Positions 40,587 through 48,921 of a stretch of DNA of 64,000 nucleotides are shown here, in pieces. Under the pieces are notes generated by a model. That model saw nothing but the letters and a program-made list of their open reading frames with translations, made no database searches and was not told the origin of the DNA. The stretch is taken from assembly GCF_900091435.1 (NCBI RefSeq), contig NZ_FMCS01000002.1, positions 186,001 to 250,000 on the forward strand, in the 5' to 3' direction. The translations under genes and the position numbers were made by a program. Origin of the DNA: Micromonospora chaiyaphumensis. Lineage in GTDB: Bacteria; Actinomycetota; Actinomycetes; Mycobacteriales; Micromonosporaceae. Position 1 is the first letter of the stretch, and every line of letters starts with the position of its first letter.

Positions 40587-41159
40587 TCAGGCGGAGGGGT
40601 CGCGCAGCGGCTTGCCCTCGGCCATGTCGGCCAGGATCTCGCGCATCTCGCCGTCGCCCAGGCTGTGCCGGTCGTGGTGGGCCTCGACCAGCTCGTAGAG
40701 CCTCGTCTGGACCTTGTCGACGTGCGGCACGTCGCTGAGCACCGACTGGCCGCGCTCACCGGCGGACTCGATGGTGAGCGTGCCGCAGCCGAGCAGCCGC
40801 TCCAGGAACTTCTGGTGCATGGCGTGGTCGTTGATCCGGGTCAGCGGCAGGTCCCGCCGGTTGCGGGAGAACACCCCCTCCTGGAGCAGCACCCGCTCGT
40901 TGGTGAAGAGGTAGTGGGTGGTGCGCCAGACCAGGAACGGCCACAGCCCCAGCCAGAACACCAGCACCAGGCCGAGCGCGGCGATCACGTAGAGCGCGAT
41001 CGTGCCGCCGTCGCCCTCGGGCAGCAGGACCCAGCCGGCGACCACCGCCGCGACGGCGAGCACCAGCACCAGGATCGGCCGGATCAGGGCCTTCCAGTGC
41101 GGGTGGAGATGCAGCACGACGTGCTCGTCCTCGGTGAGCACGTCTTCGGGGAACGCCAC
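40587..41159 (-). CDS. Bacterial PH-domain membrane protein (YdbS-like)
   Basis: 190 residues. Two TM helices (~26-47 IRPILVLVLAVAAVVAGWVL and ~55-80 IALYVIAALGLVLVFWLGLW) precede a bPH_2 domain: THYLFTNERVLLQEGVFSRN RRDLPLTRINDH ... LGCGTLTIESAGERGQSVLS DVPHVDKVQ. A conserved cytoplasmic tail includes SLGDGEMREILADMAEGKPL. In actinobacteria this gene commonly neighbours birA, as here. Function unknown; membrane-associated. Confidence 0.9.
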   Translation of the reverse strand: MAFPEDVLTEDEHVVLHLHPHWKALIRPILVLVLAVAAVVAGWVLLPEGDGGTIALYVIAALGLVLVFWLGLWPFLVWRTTHYLFTNERVLLQEGVFSRNRRDLPLTRINDHAMHQKFLERLLGCGTLTIESAGERGQSVLSDVPHVDKVQTRLYELVEAHHDRHSLGDGEMREILADMAEGKPLRDPSA

Positions 41160-41237
41160 GGGAACCTCCTCGCAGAACAGGACGGGGTGACCGTAACCGG
41201 TCGGCGCATCCTCCGGGATCGGCCGCGCGGAGGGTGC

Positions 41238-42113
41238 TCAGCGCAGGTGCAGCACGTCGCCCGCGGCGAGACGCAGCTCGCCCTCCGGGCCGTCGACGAG
41301 CAGCTGCCCGTCCGGGTCCACGCCGGTGGCGGTGCCGCGCACCTCCCGGCCGTCCGGAAGCAGCACGCGGACCTGCCGGCCGACCGTGGCGCAAGCCGCC
41401 AGGTAGGCGTCCCGCAGGCCGCTGGCGACCGCGTCGCCGCCCGCGTCCCGCCAGCGCTCGTACCAGTCGGCGAGCGAGCGGAGCAGGGCGCGCAGCAGCG
41501 GGTCCCGGTCGGTGGCGGCGGCACCGGCGAGCTGGAGCGAGGTGGCCGGCAGCCCGGTGGGGTTCTCCGGCAGCTCGTCGGCGCGCAGGGTCACGTTCAG
41601 GCCGATGCCGACCACGATGGCGGGTGGCTGGTCGGGCGCGGTGCCGGGCACCGCCTCGGCGAGCACCCCGGCGCACTTCGCGCCGTCCAGCAGCAGGTCG
41701 TTCGGCCACTTGAGCCGGGCGTCCAGCTCGGCCAGCAGGGCCACCGCCTCGACCAGCGCGACGCCGGCCAGGAGCGGCAGCCAGCCGTACCCCTGCGGTG
41801 GCACGGGCGACCAGCGGCGCTCCGCGACGGCCTCGCCCGGCCGGAGCAGGACGCTGGTGGCGAGGCCGGCCCGCGGCGGCGACTGCCAGACCCGACCCCG
41901 GCGGCCCCGGCCGGCGGTCTGCCGCTCGGCGACCACCACGAGGCCCTCGGGTTCGCCGGCCCGGGCGGCCTCGGCCACGTCGGCGTTGGTCGAGCCGGTC
42001 TCGGCGCGCAGCTCCAGCCGGCGCCAGGGCCCGTGCGGCGCCACCAGGGCACGCTGCAGCCGGGCCGCGGACAGTGGCGGGCGGTCCAGATCGGTGTACG
42101 GCGAGCCGGGCAT
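41238..42113 (-). CDS. birA: Biotin--[acetyl-CoA-carboxylase] ligase
   Basis: 291 residues. Catalytic domain motifs: RAETGSTNADVAEAA, the biotinyl-AMP loop AERQTAGRGRRGRVWQSPP, LKWPNDLLLDGAKCAGVLAE and IVVGIGLNVTL, then the SH3-like C-terminal domain. There is no N-terminal HTH, so it should not be a repressor. It biotinylates the BCCP domain of the alpha subunit encoded at 59593-61344 and is divergent from the carboxyltransferase gene, as in other actinobacteria. Confidence 0.95.
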   Translation of the reverse strand: MPGSPYTDLDRPPLSAARLQRALVAPHGPWRRLELRAETGSTNADVAEAARAGEPEGLVVVAERQTAGRGRRGRVWQSPPRAGLATSVLLRPGEAVAERRWSPVPPQGYGWLPLLAGVALVEAVALLAELDARLKWPNDLLLDGAKCAGVLAEAVPGTAPDQPPAIVVGIGLNVTLRADELPENPTGLPATSLQLAGAAATDRDPLLRALLRSLADWYERWRDAGGDAVASGLRDAYLAACATVGRQVRVLLPDGREVRGTATGVDPDGQLLVDGPEGELRLAAGDVLHLR

Positions 42114-42209
42114 TCCGCCAGCCTACGGCTCGCACGCCGGCCGGTCGCCGGGAAGCGGTGAGGCGCACTGCACAGCGGCACACACCTGAACCATCGTTAT
42201 ATTCCCTGG

Positions 42210-43793
42210 GTGACTACCGAGACCGGGATCAACATCCACACGACCGCCGGCAAGCTGGCGGACCTGGAGCGACGGCTCGACGAGGCGGTGCACGCCGGGT
42301 CGGCGCGCGCGGTCGAGAAGCAGCACGCGCGGGGCAAGAAGACCGCTCGGGAGCGGATCGAGATGCTCCTCGACGAGGGCTCCTTCGTCGAGCTGGACGA
42401 ATTCGCCCGGCACCGCTCGACCAACTTCGGGCTGGAGAAGACCCGCCCGTACGGGGACGGCGTGGTGACCGGCTACGGCACGGTGGACGGCCGGCAGGTC
42501 TGCGTCTTCGCGCAGGACTTCACCGTCTTCGGCGGTTCCCTCGGCGAGGTCTTCGGCGAGAAGATCGTCAAGCTGATGGACCTGGCCATGAAGATCGGCT
42601 GCCCGGTCGTCGGCATCAACGACTCGGGCGGCGCGCGGATCCAGGAGGGCGTCGCCTCGCTCGGCCTCTACGGCGAGATCTTCTTCCGCAACGTGCGGGC
42701 CAGCGGCGTCATCCCGCAGATCTCGCTGATCATGGGCCCGTGCGCGGGTGGCGCGGTCTACTCCCCGGCGGTCACCGACTTCACCGTGATGGTCGACCAG
42801 ACCTCGCACATGTTCATCACCGGTCCCGACGTCATCAAGACGGTCACCGGCGAGGACGTGGGCATGGAGGAGCTGGGCGGTGCCCGCACCCACAACGCCC
42901 GCAGCGGCAACGCGCACTACCTCGGCACCGACGAGGAGGACGCGATCGAGTACGTCAAGGCGCTGCTGTCGTACCTGCCGTCGAACAACCTCGACGAGCC
43001 GGTGGTCTTCGCCGCCGATGTGGACCTCGACATCACCGACGAGGACCGGGAGCTGGACACGCTGATCCCCGACTCGGCCAACCAGCCGTACGACATGCAC
43101 CGGGTCATCGAGCACGTCCTCGACGACGGCGAGTTCCTCGAGGTCCAGCCGCTCTACGCGCAGAACATCGTGGTCGGTTTCGGCCGGGTCGAGGGGCGCC
43201 CGGTCGGCGTGGTCGCCAACCAGCCGATGCAGTTCGCCGGCACGCTGGACATCGCCGCCTCGGAGAAGGCGGCCCGGTTCGTGCGCACCTGCGACGCGTT
43301 CAACATCCCGGTGCTGACCTTCGTGGACGTCCCCGGCTTCCTCCCCGGCACCGGGCAGGAGTGGGACGGCATCATCCGCCGCGGCGCGAAGCTCATCTAC
43401 GCCTACGCCGAGGCCACCGTCCCGAAGGTCACCGTCATCACCCGCAAGGCCTACGGCGGGGCGTACGACGTCATGGGCTCCAAGCACCTCGGCGCGGACC
43501 TGAACTTCGCCTGGCCGACCGCGCAGATCGCGGTGATGGGTGCGCAGGGCGCCGTGAACATCCTCTACCGCTCGGAGCTGGCCAACGCCGAGGACCCGGC
43601 CGCCGTCCGGGCCGAGAAGATCGCCGAGTACGAGGACACCCTGGCCAACCCGTACATCGCCGCCGAGCGCGGGTACGTCGACGGGGTGATCCCGCCCCAC
43701 GAGACGCGCACCCAGATCGTGCGGGCGCTGCGGGTGCTGCGCACCAAGCGCGAGACCCTGCCCCCGAAGAAGCACGGCAACATCCCACTCTGA
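42210..43793 (+). CDS. accD: Acyl-CoA carboxylase beta (carboxyltransferase) subunit
   Basis: 527 residues from GTG 42210. Carboxyltransferase signatures: [81 protein letters not shown] and [13 protein letters not shown]. It transfers carboxyl from biotin to acetyl- or propionyl-CoA (AccD5/PccB type). Partner proteins are the epsilon subunit (50993-51205) and alpha subunit (59593-61344). Specificity (Asp/Ile switch residue) was not assigned. Confidence 0.95.
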   Translation: MTTETGINIHTTAGKLADLERRLDEAVHAGSARAVEKQHARGKKTARERIEMLLDEGSFVELDEFARHRSTNFGLEKTRPYGDGVVTGYGTVDGRQVCVFAQDFTVFGGSLGEVFGEKIVKLMDLAMKIGCPVVGINDSGGARIQEGVASLGLYGEIFFRNVRASGVIPQISLIMGPCAGGAVYSPAVTDFTVMVDQTSHMFITGPDVIKTVTGEDVGMEELGGARTHNARSGNAHYLGTDEEDAIEYVKALLSYLPSNNLDEPVVFAADVDLDITDEDRELDTLIPDSANQPYDMHRVIEHVLDDGEFLEVQPLYAQNIVVGFGRVEGRPVGVVANQPMQFAGTLDIAASEKAARFVRTCDAFNIPVLTFVDVPGFLPGTGQEWDGIIRRGAKLIYAYAEATVPKVTVITRKAYGGAYDVMGSKHLGADLNFAWPTAQIAVMGAQGAVNILYRSELANAEDPAAVRAEKIAEYEDTLANPYIAAERGYVDGVIPPHETRTQIVRALRVLRTKRETLPPKKHGNIPL

Positions 43794-43797
43794 CGCG

Positions 43798-43844
43798 GAC
43801 GCGTGGCGGCCCCCACCCCCTGCGCGGTCGGGGGCCGTCGCGTC
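43798..43844. terminator. Terminator hairpin after accD
   Basis: GGCCCCC (43808-43814) pairs with GGGGGCC (43830-43836), and GACGCG (43798-43803) with CGCGTC (43839-43844) beyond a small internal loop. Lies between convergent genes. Confidence 0.6.
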
Positions 43845-44727
43845 AGCAGCGCGGGTGGGCGGCCGGACACATCCGACCGGCCGCCACCACAGCCAGCCTC
43901 CGCAGGTCGGCCTCGGTGCCGTCGCGCCCGACCTGGATCACGCTGACGAGGTCGCCGACCCGGACGACCACCCGGCTGATCGGCTTGCTCACGGCACCCA
44001 ACGGCTTGCCGGTGTCCAGGTTCCGAGCCTGGCCCACCGTGTGCCGCAGCAGCACCGAGTCGTCCCCGGCGAAGTCGATGTCGACCTCCTGCCAGGAGTG
44101 GACGACCTGCGCGTTGATCGTCTTTCCCTGCCACTGGGTCGGGCCGCTGGACCGCCAGTCGCGGCACGGCGCGAGCAGCTCGCCCATGCCGGCGAAGACC
44201 CGGTCGGCCACCTCCGGCGTGACCCGGTAGACGTCCTGCATGGCCAGCACCTGGTCCGGCCGCTGCTCGTCGGCCGCCGGACGCTCGCGCAGGATCGTCA
44301 CCGAACGGGAGTACCGGGACGCCTCCCACTCCGCCGGCAGGCTCTGGTGCTTCCGGCAGTACAGCAGCAGGTCGTCGAGCCGGACGGCCTCGCCGAGGCC
44401 GGCCTCGGTCAACGGGACCCCCGTCTTCGTCCGCAGGTCCGTCGGCTTCAGCAGCACCTCAGTGGGCACCTCGGTGGCGGTCCAGGCGGTCGCGGTGGGC
44501 AGCGCCGAGGCCGGCGCGCCGGCCGGCGGCGCCGCGTGCGGAGCGGCCCGCCCGGCCTCCACCAGCGCGGTGCCCGAGGCGACCGCCAGCACGGCGAGCG
44601 CAGCCGCCACCACCGTGCGCCGGCTGCGCCGCCGGGCGCGGGACCGCAGCTCGGCCGGCTCCGGCCAGCGGACGGTGTGCAGTTCCCGCTGCAGCAGCTC
44701 GACGAAGGTCAGATCATCGTCACGCAT
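43843..44727 (-). CDS. Single-pass membrane protein coupled to an ECF sigma factor (possible anti-sigma-like)
   Basis: 294 residues from ATG 44725-44727, overlapping the sigma factor gene by 8 nt. Residues 1-35 are cytoplasmic (DDDLTFVELLQRELHTVRWP), a TM helix covers ~37-57 ([20 protein letters not shown]) and the remaining ~235 residues are extracytoplasmic (LLKPTDLRTKTGVPLTEAGL ... HTVGQARNLDTGKPL ... RVVVRVGDLVSVIQVGRDGT). No zinc-binding HxxxCxxC motif is visible, so a role as anti-sigma factor rests on gene overlap and topology alone. Confidence 0.72.
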   Translation of the reverse strand: MRDDDLTFVELLQRELHTVRWPEPAELRSRARRRSRRTVVAAALAVLAVASGTALVEAGRAAPHAAPPAGAPASALPTATAWTATEVPTEVLLKPTDLRTKTGVPLTEAGLGEAVRLDDLLLYCRKHQSLPAEWEASRYSRSVTILRERPAADEQRPDQVLAMQDVYRVTPEVADRVFAGMGELLAPCRDWRSSGPTQWQGKTINAQVVHSWQEVDIDFAGDDSVLLRHTVGQARNLDTGKPLGAVSKPISRVVVRVGDLVSVIQVGRDGTEADLRRLAVVAAGRMCPAAHPRC

Positions 44728-45220
44728 CGGCGGCCTCCTCCAGATCCACCACGGCGAGCAGCCCGGCGAGCGCGGCGCGCCCCCGGGAGAGCCGCGCCTT
44801 GACCGTGCCGACCGGCGCCTCGGTCTCCCGGGCCACCTCCGCGACCGGCATGCCGCACAGGTAGTAGAGCGCGATGGCGGTGCGCTGCTCCTCGGGGAGC
44901 CGGCGCAGCGCGGCCACCACCTCGACCGTGTCGGTGGTCGGTGCGGGGATGCTCTCCTCGGCCCCGTGCCGCAGGTAGGCCCGGGCCCGGCTGCGCAGGC
45001 TGCGCCAGCGGCTCACCGCGATCCGGCTGGCCACCACGCGCACCCACGCCTCCGGGTCGTCGTACCCGCGCACCGTCGACCAGCGCTGCCAGGCCCGGAT
45101 GTACGCCTCCTGCACGGCGTCCTGGGCCTCGGCGAGGTTGCCGGTGAGCACGTAGACGAAACCGAGCAGCCGTTGCCGGCTGCCCCGGTAGAAATCGTCG
45201 AACCCGTCGACGTCCGGCAC
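44720..45220 (-). CDS. SigE-family ECF RNA polymerase sigma factor
   Basis: 166 residues. Region 2 (FDDFYRGSRQRLLGFVYVLT GN, AQDAVQEAYIRAWQRW) and region 4 (LPEEQRTAIALYYLCGMPVA EVARETEAPVGTVKARLSRG) are complete, in the SigE/TIGR02983-like group of actinobacterial ECF factors. Downstream membrane protein overlaps by 8 nt, so both come from one transcript. Confidence 0.93.
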   Translation of the reverse strand: MPDVDGFDDFYRGSRQRLLGFVYVLTGNLAEAQDAVQEAYIRAWQRWSTVRGYDDPEAWVRVVASRIAVSRWRSLRSRARAYLRHGAEESIPAPTTDTVEVVAALRRLPEEQRTAIALYYLCGMPVAEVARETEAPVGTVKARLSRGRAALAGLLAVVDLEEAADA

Positions 45221-45283
45221 CCTGCTACCTCCCCCGTGGCGGTCGCAGGAGAGACGCCTGGCGCCCGGGCCGCGGTTGCCCGG

Positions 45284-46267
45284 TCAGCCGACCATTTTCT
45301 CCAGCTCGGCGAGGGGGAAGCCGCCGGCCGGGATGCGCTCCCGGACCGCCCGGCGCACGGCGGACTGCACCGCCGCGTTGGCCGGGGTGGGCACCCCGTG
45401 CAGCCGGCCGAGCAGCACGATCTCGCCGTTGAGGTGGTCGGCCTCGGCGGAGCCGGCGCCCCGGGCCAGGCTCTGCCAGGTGGAGCCGCCGGCCCGCTCC
45501 GCGCCGTCGACCGGCCGGTGCCGCACGCGGTCGCCCCGCTCGGCGGCCTCCTCCTCGCGAGTGGTGTGCGCGATCCCGGCGGCGGCCAGCGCGGCCTCCC
45601 CCTCGGCGCGTACCCGGGCGGCCAGCGCCTCGGGCGTCTCCGGGCCGAGCAGCGCCTGGAGGCCGTTGCCGAGGTTGCCGAGGAGCTTGCCGTACTTCCA
45701 CCGCATCACGTCGTCGCGGACCGGGGCGACGAACCCGGCGGCGGTCAGGTCGGCGGCGACCGCGCGGCTGGTGTCGTCCGCGCCGGACGGATAGCGGCCG
45801 AGGTGCAGCATCCCCGGATGCGGGTGCCCGTTGGCCACCACGACGCCGGGTTCCAGGTGCGTGGCGGGCAGCCAGACGCAGACCGGGTGCACCCGGGCGA
45901 ACAGTCGCAGCGCGGCCGGCTCTTTGGCGACGCCGTTCTGGGCCAGCACGATCGGCAGCCGCTCGCCCGCCGTGCCGCCGCCCTCGACCGGGGTGTCCAC
46001 CCAGGTCGCCAGGGCCGCCTCGGTGTCCTGGGACTTGACCGTGAGGACCAGCACGGTGTCCGCCGGCAGCGGGCGGCCGTCCGGCCCGGCCACCGCGGGA
46101 AGCCGGCTGGTCACCGTGCCGTCCGGCGTCCGCAGGGTCAGGCCCCGCTCCCGGAGCGCGTCCAGGTGCGCGCCGCGGGCCACCAGCGTCACGTCGCGGC
46201 CGGCCTCCCCCAGCCGAACGCCGATGGTGCCGCCGACCGCGCCGGCCCCGATGATCACGTATCGCAC
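45284..46267 (-). CDS. panE: 2-dehydropantoate 2-reductase (ketopantoate reductase)
   Basis: 327 residues from GTG 46265-46267. Rossmann motif YVIIGAGAVGGTIGVRLGEA (NADPH), VLTVKSQDTEAAL, PIVLAQNGVAKEP and the catalytic-Lys region RDDVMRWKYGKLLGNLGNGL, then a helical substrate domain with GSTWQSLARGAGSAEADHLN GE. It reduces ketopantoate in pantothenate/CoA synthesis; paralogues act on other 2-keto acids, so the substrate is probable, not certain. Confidence 0.86.
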   Translation of the reverse strand: MRYVIIGAGAVGGTIGVRLGEAGRDVTLVARGAHLDALRERGLTLRTPDGTVTSRLPAVAGPDGRPLPADTVLVLTVKSQDTEAALATWVDTPVEGGGTAGERLPIVLAQNGVAKEPAALRLFARVHPVCVWLPATHLEPGVVVANGHPHPGMLHLGRYPSGADDTSRAVAADLTAAGFVAPVRDDVMRWKYGKLLGNLGNGLQALLGPETPEALAARVRAEGEAALAAAGIAHTTREEEAAERGDRVRHRPVDGAERAGGSTWQSLARGAGSAEADHLNGEIVLLGRLHGVPTPANAAVQSAVRRAVRERIPAGGFPLAELEKMVG

Positions 46268-46368
46268 CCGTCCGATTCTGCCCCGCCCCGACCCGTCCCG
46301 CCGGGTGATCCACTCCACAGCGGCGCGGGCCGTGTCCGTGGCCCGCTGGCAGTCGGGCGAGGTGCCGC

Positions 46369-47112
46369 TCAGATCGTGAGGCCGGCGTCGGTGAGGATCG
46401 GGCCGGCGAGCAGCAGCGCGCCGGCGCCCAGGGCGGCCAGGCTGACCAGCAGGAACACCGTCACCCAGAACAGCGGCGGGAAAGGGGTGAGCCGGGCGAG
46501 CTGGTCCGCGTCGGACTCGGGCATCCGCCCCCGGCTGCGCAGCCGTTGCAGCTCGAACACCGGGCGGACGCCGCCGAACAGCAGGAACCAGACCGACGTC
46601 CAGGCGAACGCGGCCTGCACCTGCGGCGAGGCGTACCAGGAGACGGCCAGCACCACGCCGCCGGTGACCAGCAGCGACAGCACGCCGAAGACGTTGCGGA
46701 TCATGACCAGCATGGCCAGCAGCAGCACCACCGCGACCCAGAGCAGCAGGGTGATCCGGTTGCCCGCGAGCAGCCACGCCCCGGCCAGACCGATCAGGGA
46801 CGGGGCCACGTACCCGGCCAGCAGGGTGAGGATCATTCCCGGGCCGCTGGGGCGGCCGGCGGAGAGGGTGAGGCCGGAGGTGTCCGAGTGCAGCCGGATG
46901 CCGCGCAGCCGCCGGCCGGTCAGCAGCGCCATGAGCGCGTGGCCGCCCTCGTGCGCGATGGTCACCGCGTTGCGGGCGATCCGCCAGGGCAGCCGGGTGG
47001 CGACCACGGCCACCGCGACGACGGCGGTGAGCAGCACCAGCAGCGGCGGCGGGTCCGGCTGGGCGCCGAGCAGCTTGTCCCAGAGGGTGGTGAGGCCGTC
47101 GATCAGGGGCAT
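46369..47112 (-). CDS. M50-type membrane metalloprotease-like protein
   Basis: 247 residues from ATG 47110-47112, six or so TM helices. HEGGH (residues 54-58, AVTIAHEGGHALMALLTGRR) is the zinc motif and the following LRGIRLHSDTSGLTLSAG is usual for the M50B-like group found in actinobacteria. The second zinc ligand motif of site-2 proteases (NxxPxxxxDG) is not visible, so proteolytic activity is uncertain. Confidence 0.87.
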   Translation of the reverse strand: MPLIDGLTTLWDKLLGAQPDPPPLLVLLTAVVAVAVVATRLPWRIARNAVTIAHEGGHALMALLTGRRLRGIRLHSDTSGLTLSAGRPSGPGMILTLLAGYVAPSLIGLAGAWLLAGNRITLLLWVAVVLLLAMLVMIRNVFGVLSLLVTGGVVLAVSWYASPQVQAAFAWTSVWFLLFGGVRPVFELQRLRSRGRMPESDADQLARLTPFPPLFWVTVFLLVSLAALGAGALLLAGPILTDAGLTI

Positions 47113-47212
47113 GGGCGGGGAGCCTACCGGCCTGAGCTGTGTCGTTCGACCGGCGCAGCCTCGCAAGCTGTGAGACTGATCGGGTGGCGATCGGATCGGG
47201 AGGTGAACGCCG

Positions 47213-47629
47213 GTGAATGCCGCTCCGCTGGAGCCCTTCGCGCAGCACGTCGGCCTCTGGACCGAGGCCGACTACCTCGCCTTGGGCGAGACGCCGGACC
47301 GGATCGAACTGCTCGACGGGAGCCTGATCGTGAGCCCTGCACCGAGCCGACGGCACCAGCTGGTGGCGTGACGACTGGCGAACAGCATCGAGGCAGCAGC
47401 GGAGCCGGAAGGGCTCTCGGTCTACGACGCGATCAATGTCCGGCTCGGGGTCGACCGGGTCGTCATCCCGGACCTCGTCGTCACGGACGCCGACGACGAC
47501 GGAACGTTCCTCGCCGCGGACCAGGTGTTTCTCGTCGGAGAGATCGTGTCGCTCGGCAACGCCGCCGCCGACCGCCTGCTCAAGATGCAGCTGTACGCGA
47601 TCGCCCGGATCCCGGCCGCCCTTCGCTGA
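47213..47629 (+). pseudogene. Uma2-family (PD-(D/E)xK) endonuclease, broken
   Basis: GTG 47213 has a good GGGAGG 9 nt upstream. The reading frame encodes a typical Uma2 start ([39 protein letters not shown]) but meets an in-frame TGA at codon 53 (47369-47371). The same frame then continues as Uma2 ([62 protein letters not shown]) and ends early at 47627-47629 with IPAALR, where the family normally has about 60 more residues. Both the nonsense codon and the missing C-terminus indicate decay. Confidence 0.85.
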
Positions 47630-47755
47630 ACCGCCCCTTCGAGGCCATCAGGACGACGACGGCCGTCTATGAAAAATTCTTTAAGCCCTCTTGCGATCTA
47701 GGGCACTTACCTCCAAAGATTGGCGTCAATCATTGGACGTCCCTGGGAGGCATCG
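47630..47755. promoter_or_regulatory. AT-rich upstream region of the GH25 gene with a small hairpin
   Basis: A hand count of 47671-47740 gives 31 G+C of 70 (44%), far below surrounding DNA. GCCCT (47685-47689) and AGGGC (47700-47704) form a short stem. The tract probably holds the lysozyme promoter; it may also be remnant DNA left by the event that truncated the Uma2 gene. Confidence 0.4.
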
Positions 47756-48508
47756 ATGGCTCGTACCAGACTCTCCGTGCGCCGGTTGCTCGCCGCCGGC
47801 CTGACCGTCGCCGCCACCGCGGCGGCGGCCCTCTTCGCGACCGCCGGACCGGCCGCCGCGGCCACCACTCCCGGCATCGACGTCTCCCGCTACCAGGGCA
47901 GCATCAACTGGACCAGCGTGCGGAACGCCGGCATCCAGTTCGCCTTCATCAAGGCCACCGAGGGCACCAGCTACAAGGACCCGAACTTCAACGCGAACTA
48001 CGTCAACGCCTACAACGCCGGCGTGATCCGCGGGGCCTACCACTTCGCCCGGCCGAACATCAGCGCCGGCTCGACCCAGGCGAACTACCTGGCCAGCAAC
48101 GGTGGCGCCTGGTCCGCCGACAGCCGTACGCTGCCCGCCGCGCTCGACCTGGAAGCCAACCCCTACGCGGGCGGCTACTGCTACGGCCTGACCACCACCG
48201 GCATGCGCAACTGGGTCCAGGACTTCCTGAACACCTACCGGTCCCGCACCGGCCGGTACGCCGTCATCTACACCACCACCAGCTGGTGGAACCAGTGCAC
48301 CGGAAGCTGGACCGCCCCGTGGGCCAACCACCCGCTGTGGGTCGCCCGGTGGTCCAGCACGGTGGGCGCCCTGCCGGCCGGCGCCCCGTTCTGGAGCTTC
48401 TGGCAGTACACCAGCACCGGCAGCGTCTCCGGGATCAGCGGCAACGTCGACCGCAACTACTGGAACGGTGACCGGACCCGGCTGATCGCCCTGGCCAACA
48501 ACACCTGA
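47756..48508 (+). CDS. Secreted GH25 lysozyme (N-acetylmuramidase)
   Basis: 250 residues from ATG 47756, with CTGGGAGG upstream. A Tat/Sec-type signal (RRLLAAGLTVAATAAAALFA ... AAAA, ~1-42) precedes a single GH25 domain: GIDVSRYQGSINWTSVRNAG, FAFIKATEGTSYKDPNF, GAYHFARP, AALDLEANP and WSFWQYTSTGSVSGISGNVD RNYWNG. The catalytic acidic residues (Asp in GIDVS, Asp/Glu in LDLE) are present. Cleaves glycan strands of peptidoglycan outside the cell. No separate wall-binding domain. Confidence 0.95.
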   Translation: MARTRLSVRRLLAAGLTVAATAAAALFATAGPAAAATTPGIDVSRYQGSINWTSVRNAGIQFAFIKATEGTSYKDPNFNANYVNAYNAGVIRGAYHFARPNISAGSTQANYLASNGGAWSADSRTLPAALDLEANPYAGGYCYGLTTTGMRNWVQDFLNTYRSRTGRYAVIYTTTSWWNQCTGSWTAPWANHPLWVARWSSTVGALPAGAPFWSFWQYTSTGSVSGISGNVDRNYWNGDRTRLIALANNT

Positions 48509-48601
48509 TCAGCCCCACGGTCGCCAGTCGGCGGCAGCGGGATCGGCTACGACCGAGGTCGATAGCTGGTCCGGCTGCCGCCACTGTCGTCCTGGCCGAG
48601 G

Positions 48602-48832
48602 TCACGCCCTGCGTCGCGAGCCGACCGGCACGGGGACCGCGCCCCGCCCGGCCAGGGTGGTCCGGCGGGCCAGCCGCCACGCCGTCACCCCCGCGACCGT
48701 GAGGGCGACGACACCGAGCACCGCGACCGGCGCGGAGAGGCCGGCGCTGACCAGCAGCAGGATCACGTCCCCGAGCGCGACCAGCATCCACAGTGCCAGG
48801 CGGGGGCCGGTGTCCCTGTGTCGGTAACCCAT
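48602..48832 (-). CDS. Small two-TM membrane protein
   Basis: 76 residues from ATG 48830-48832. Two hydrophobic segments (LALWMLVALGDVILLLVSAG and VAVLGVVALTVAGVTAWRLA) and a basic tail. Coding is supported by composition and a purine-rich GGAAGGAGGAA sequence right upstream of the ATG. No family recognised. Confidence 0.7.
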   Translation of the reverse strand: MGYRHRDTGPRLALWMLVALGDVILLLVSAGLSAPVAVLGVVALTVAGVTAWRLARRTTLAGRGAVPVPVGSRRRA

Positions 48833-48921
48833 GTCGTTCCTCCTTCCGTCGTCGCGGGTCTCAATACCCCCGAGGACGGAAGGCCATGCGAGTCAGTTTC
48901 GCAACGGCGGGATTCGCCGGA

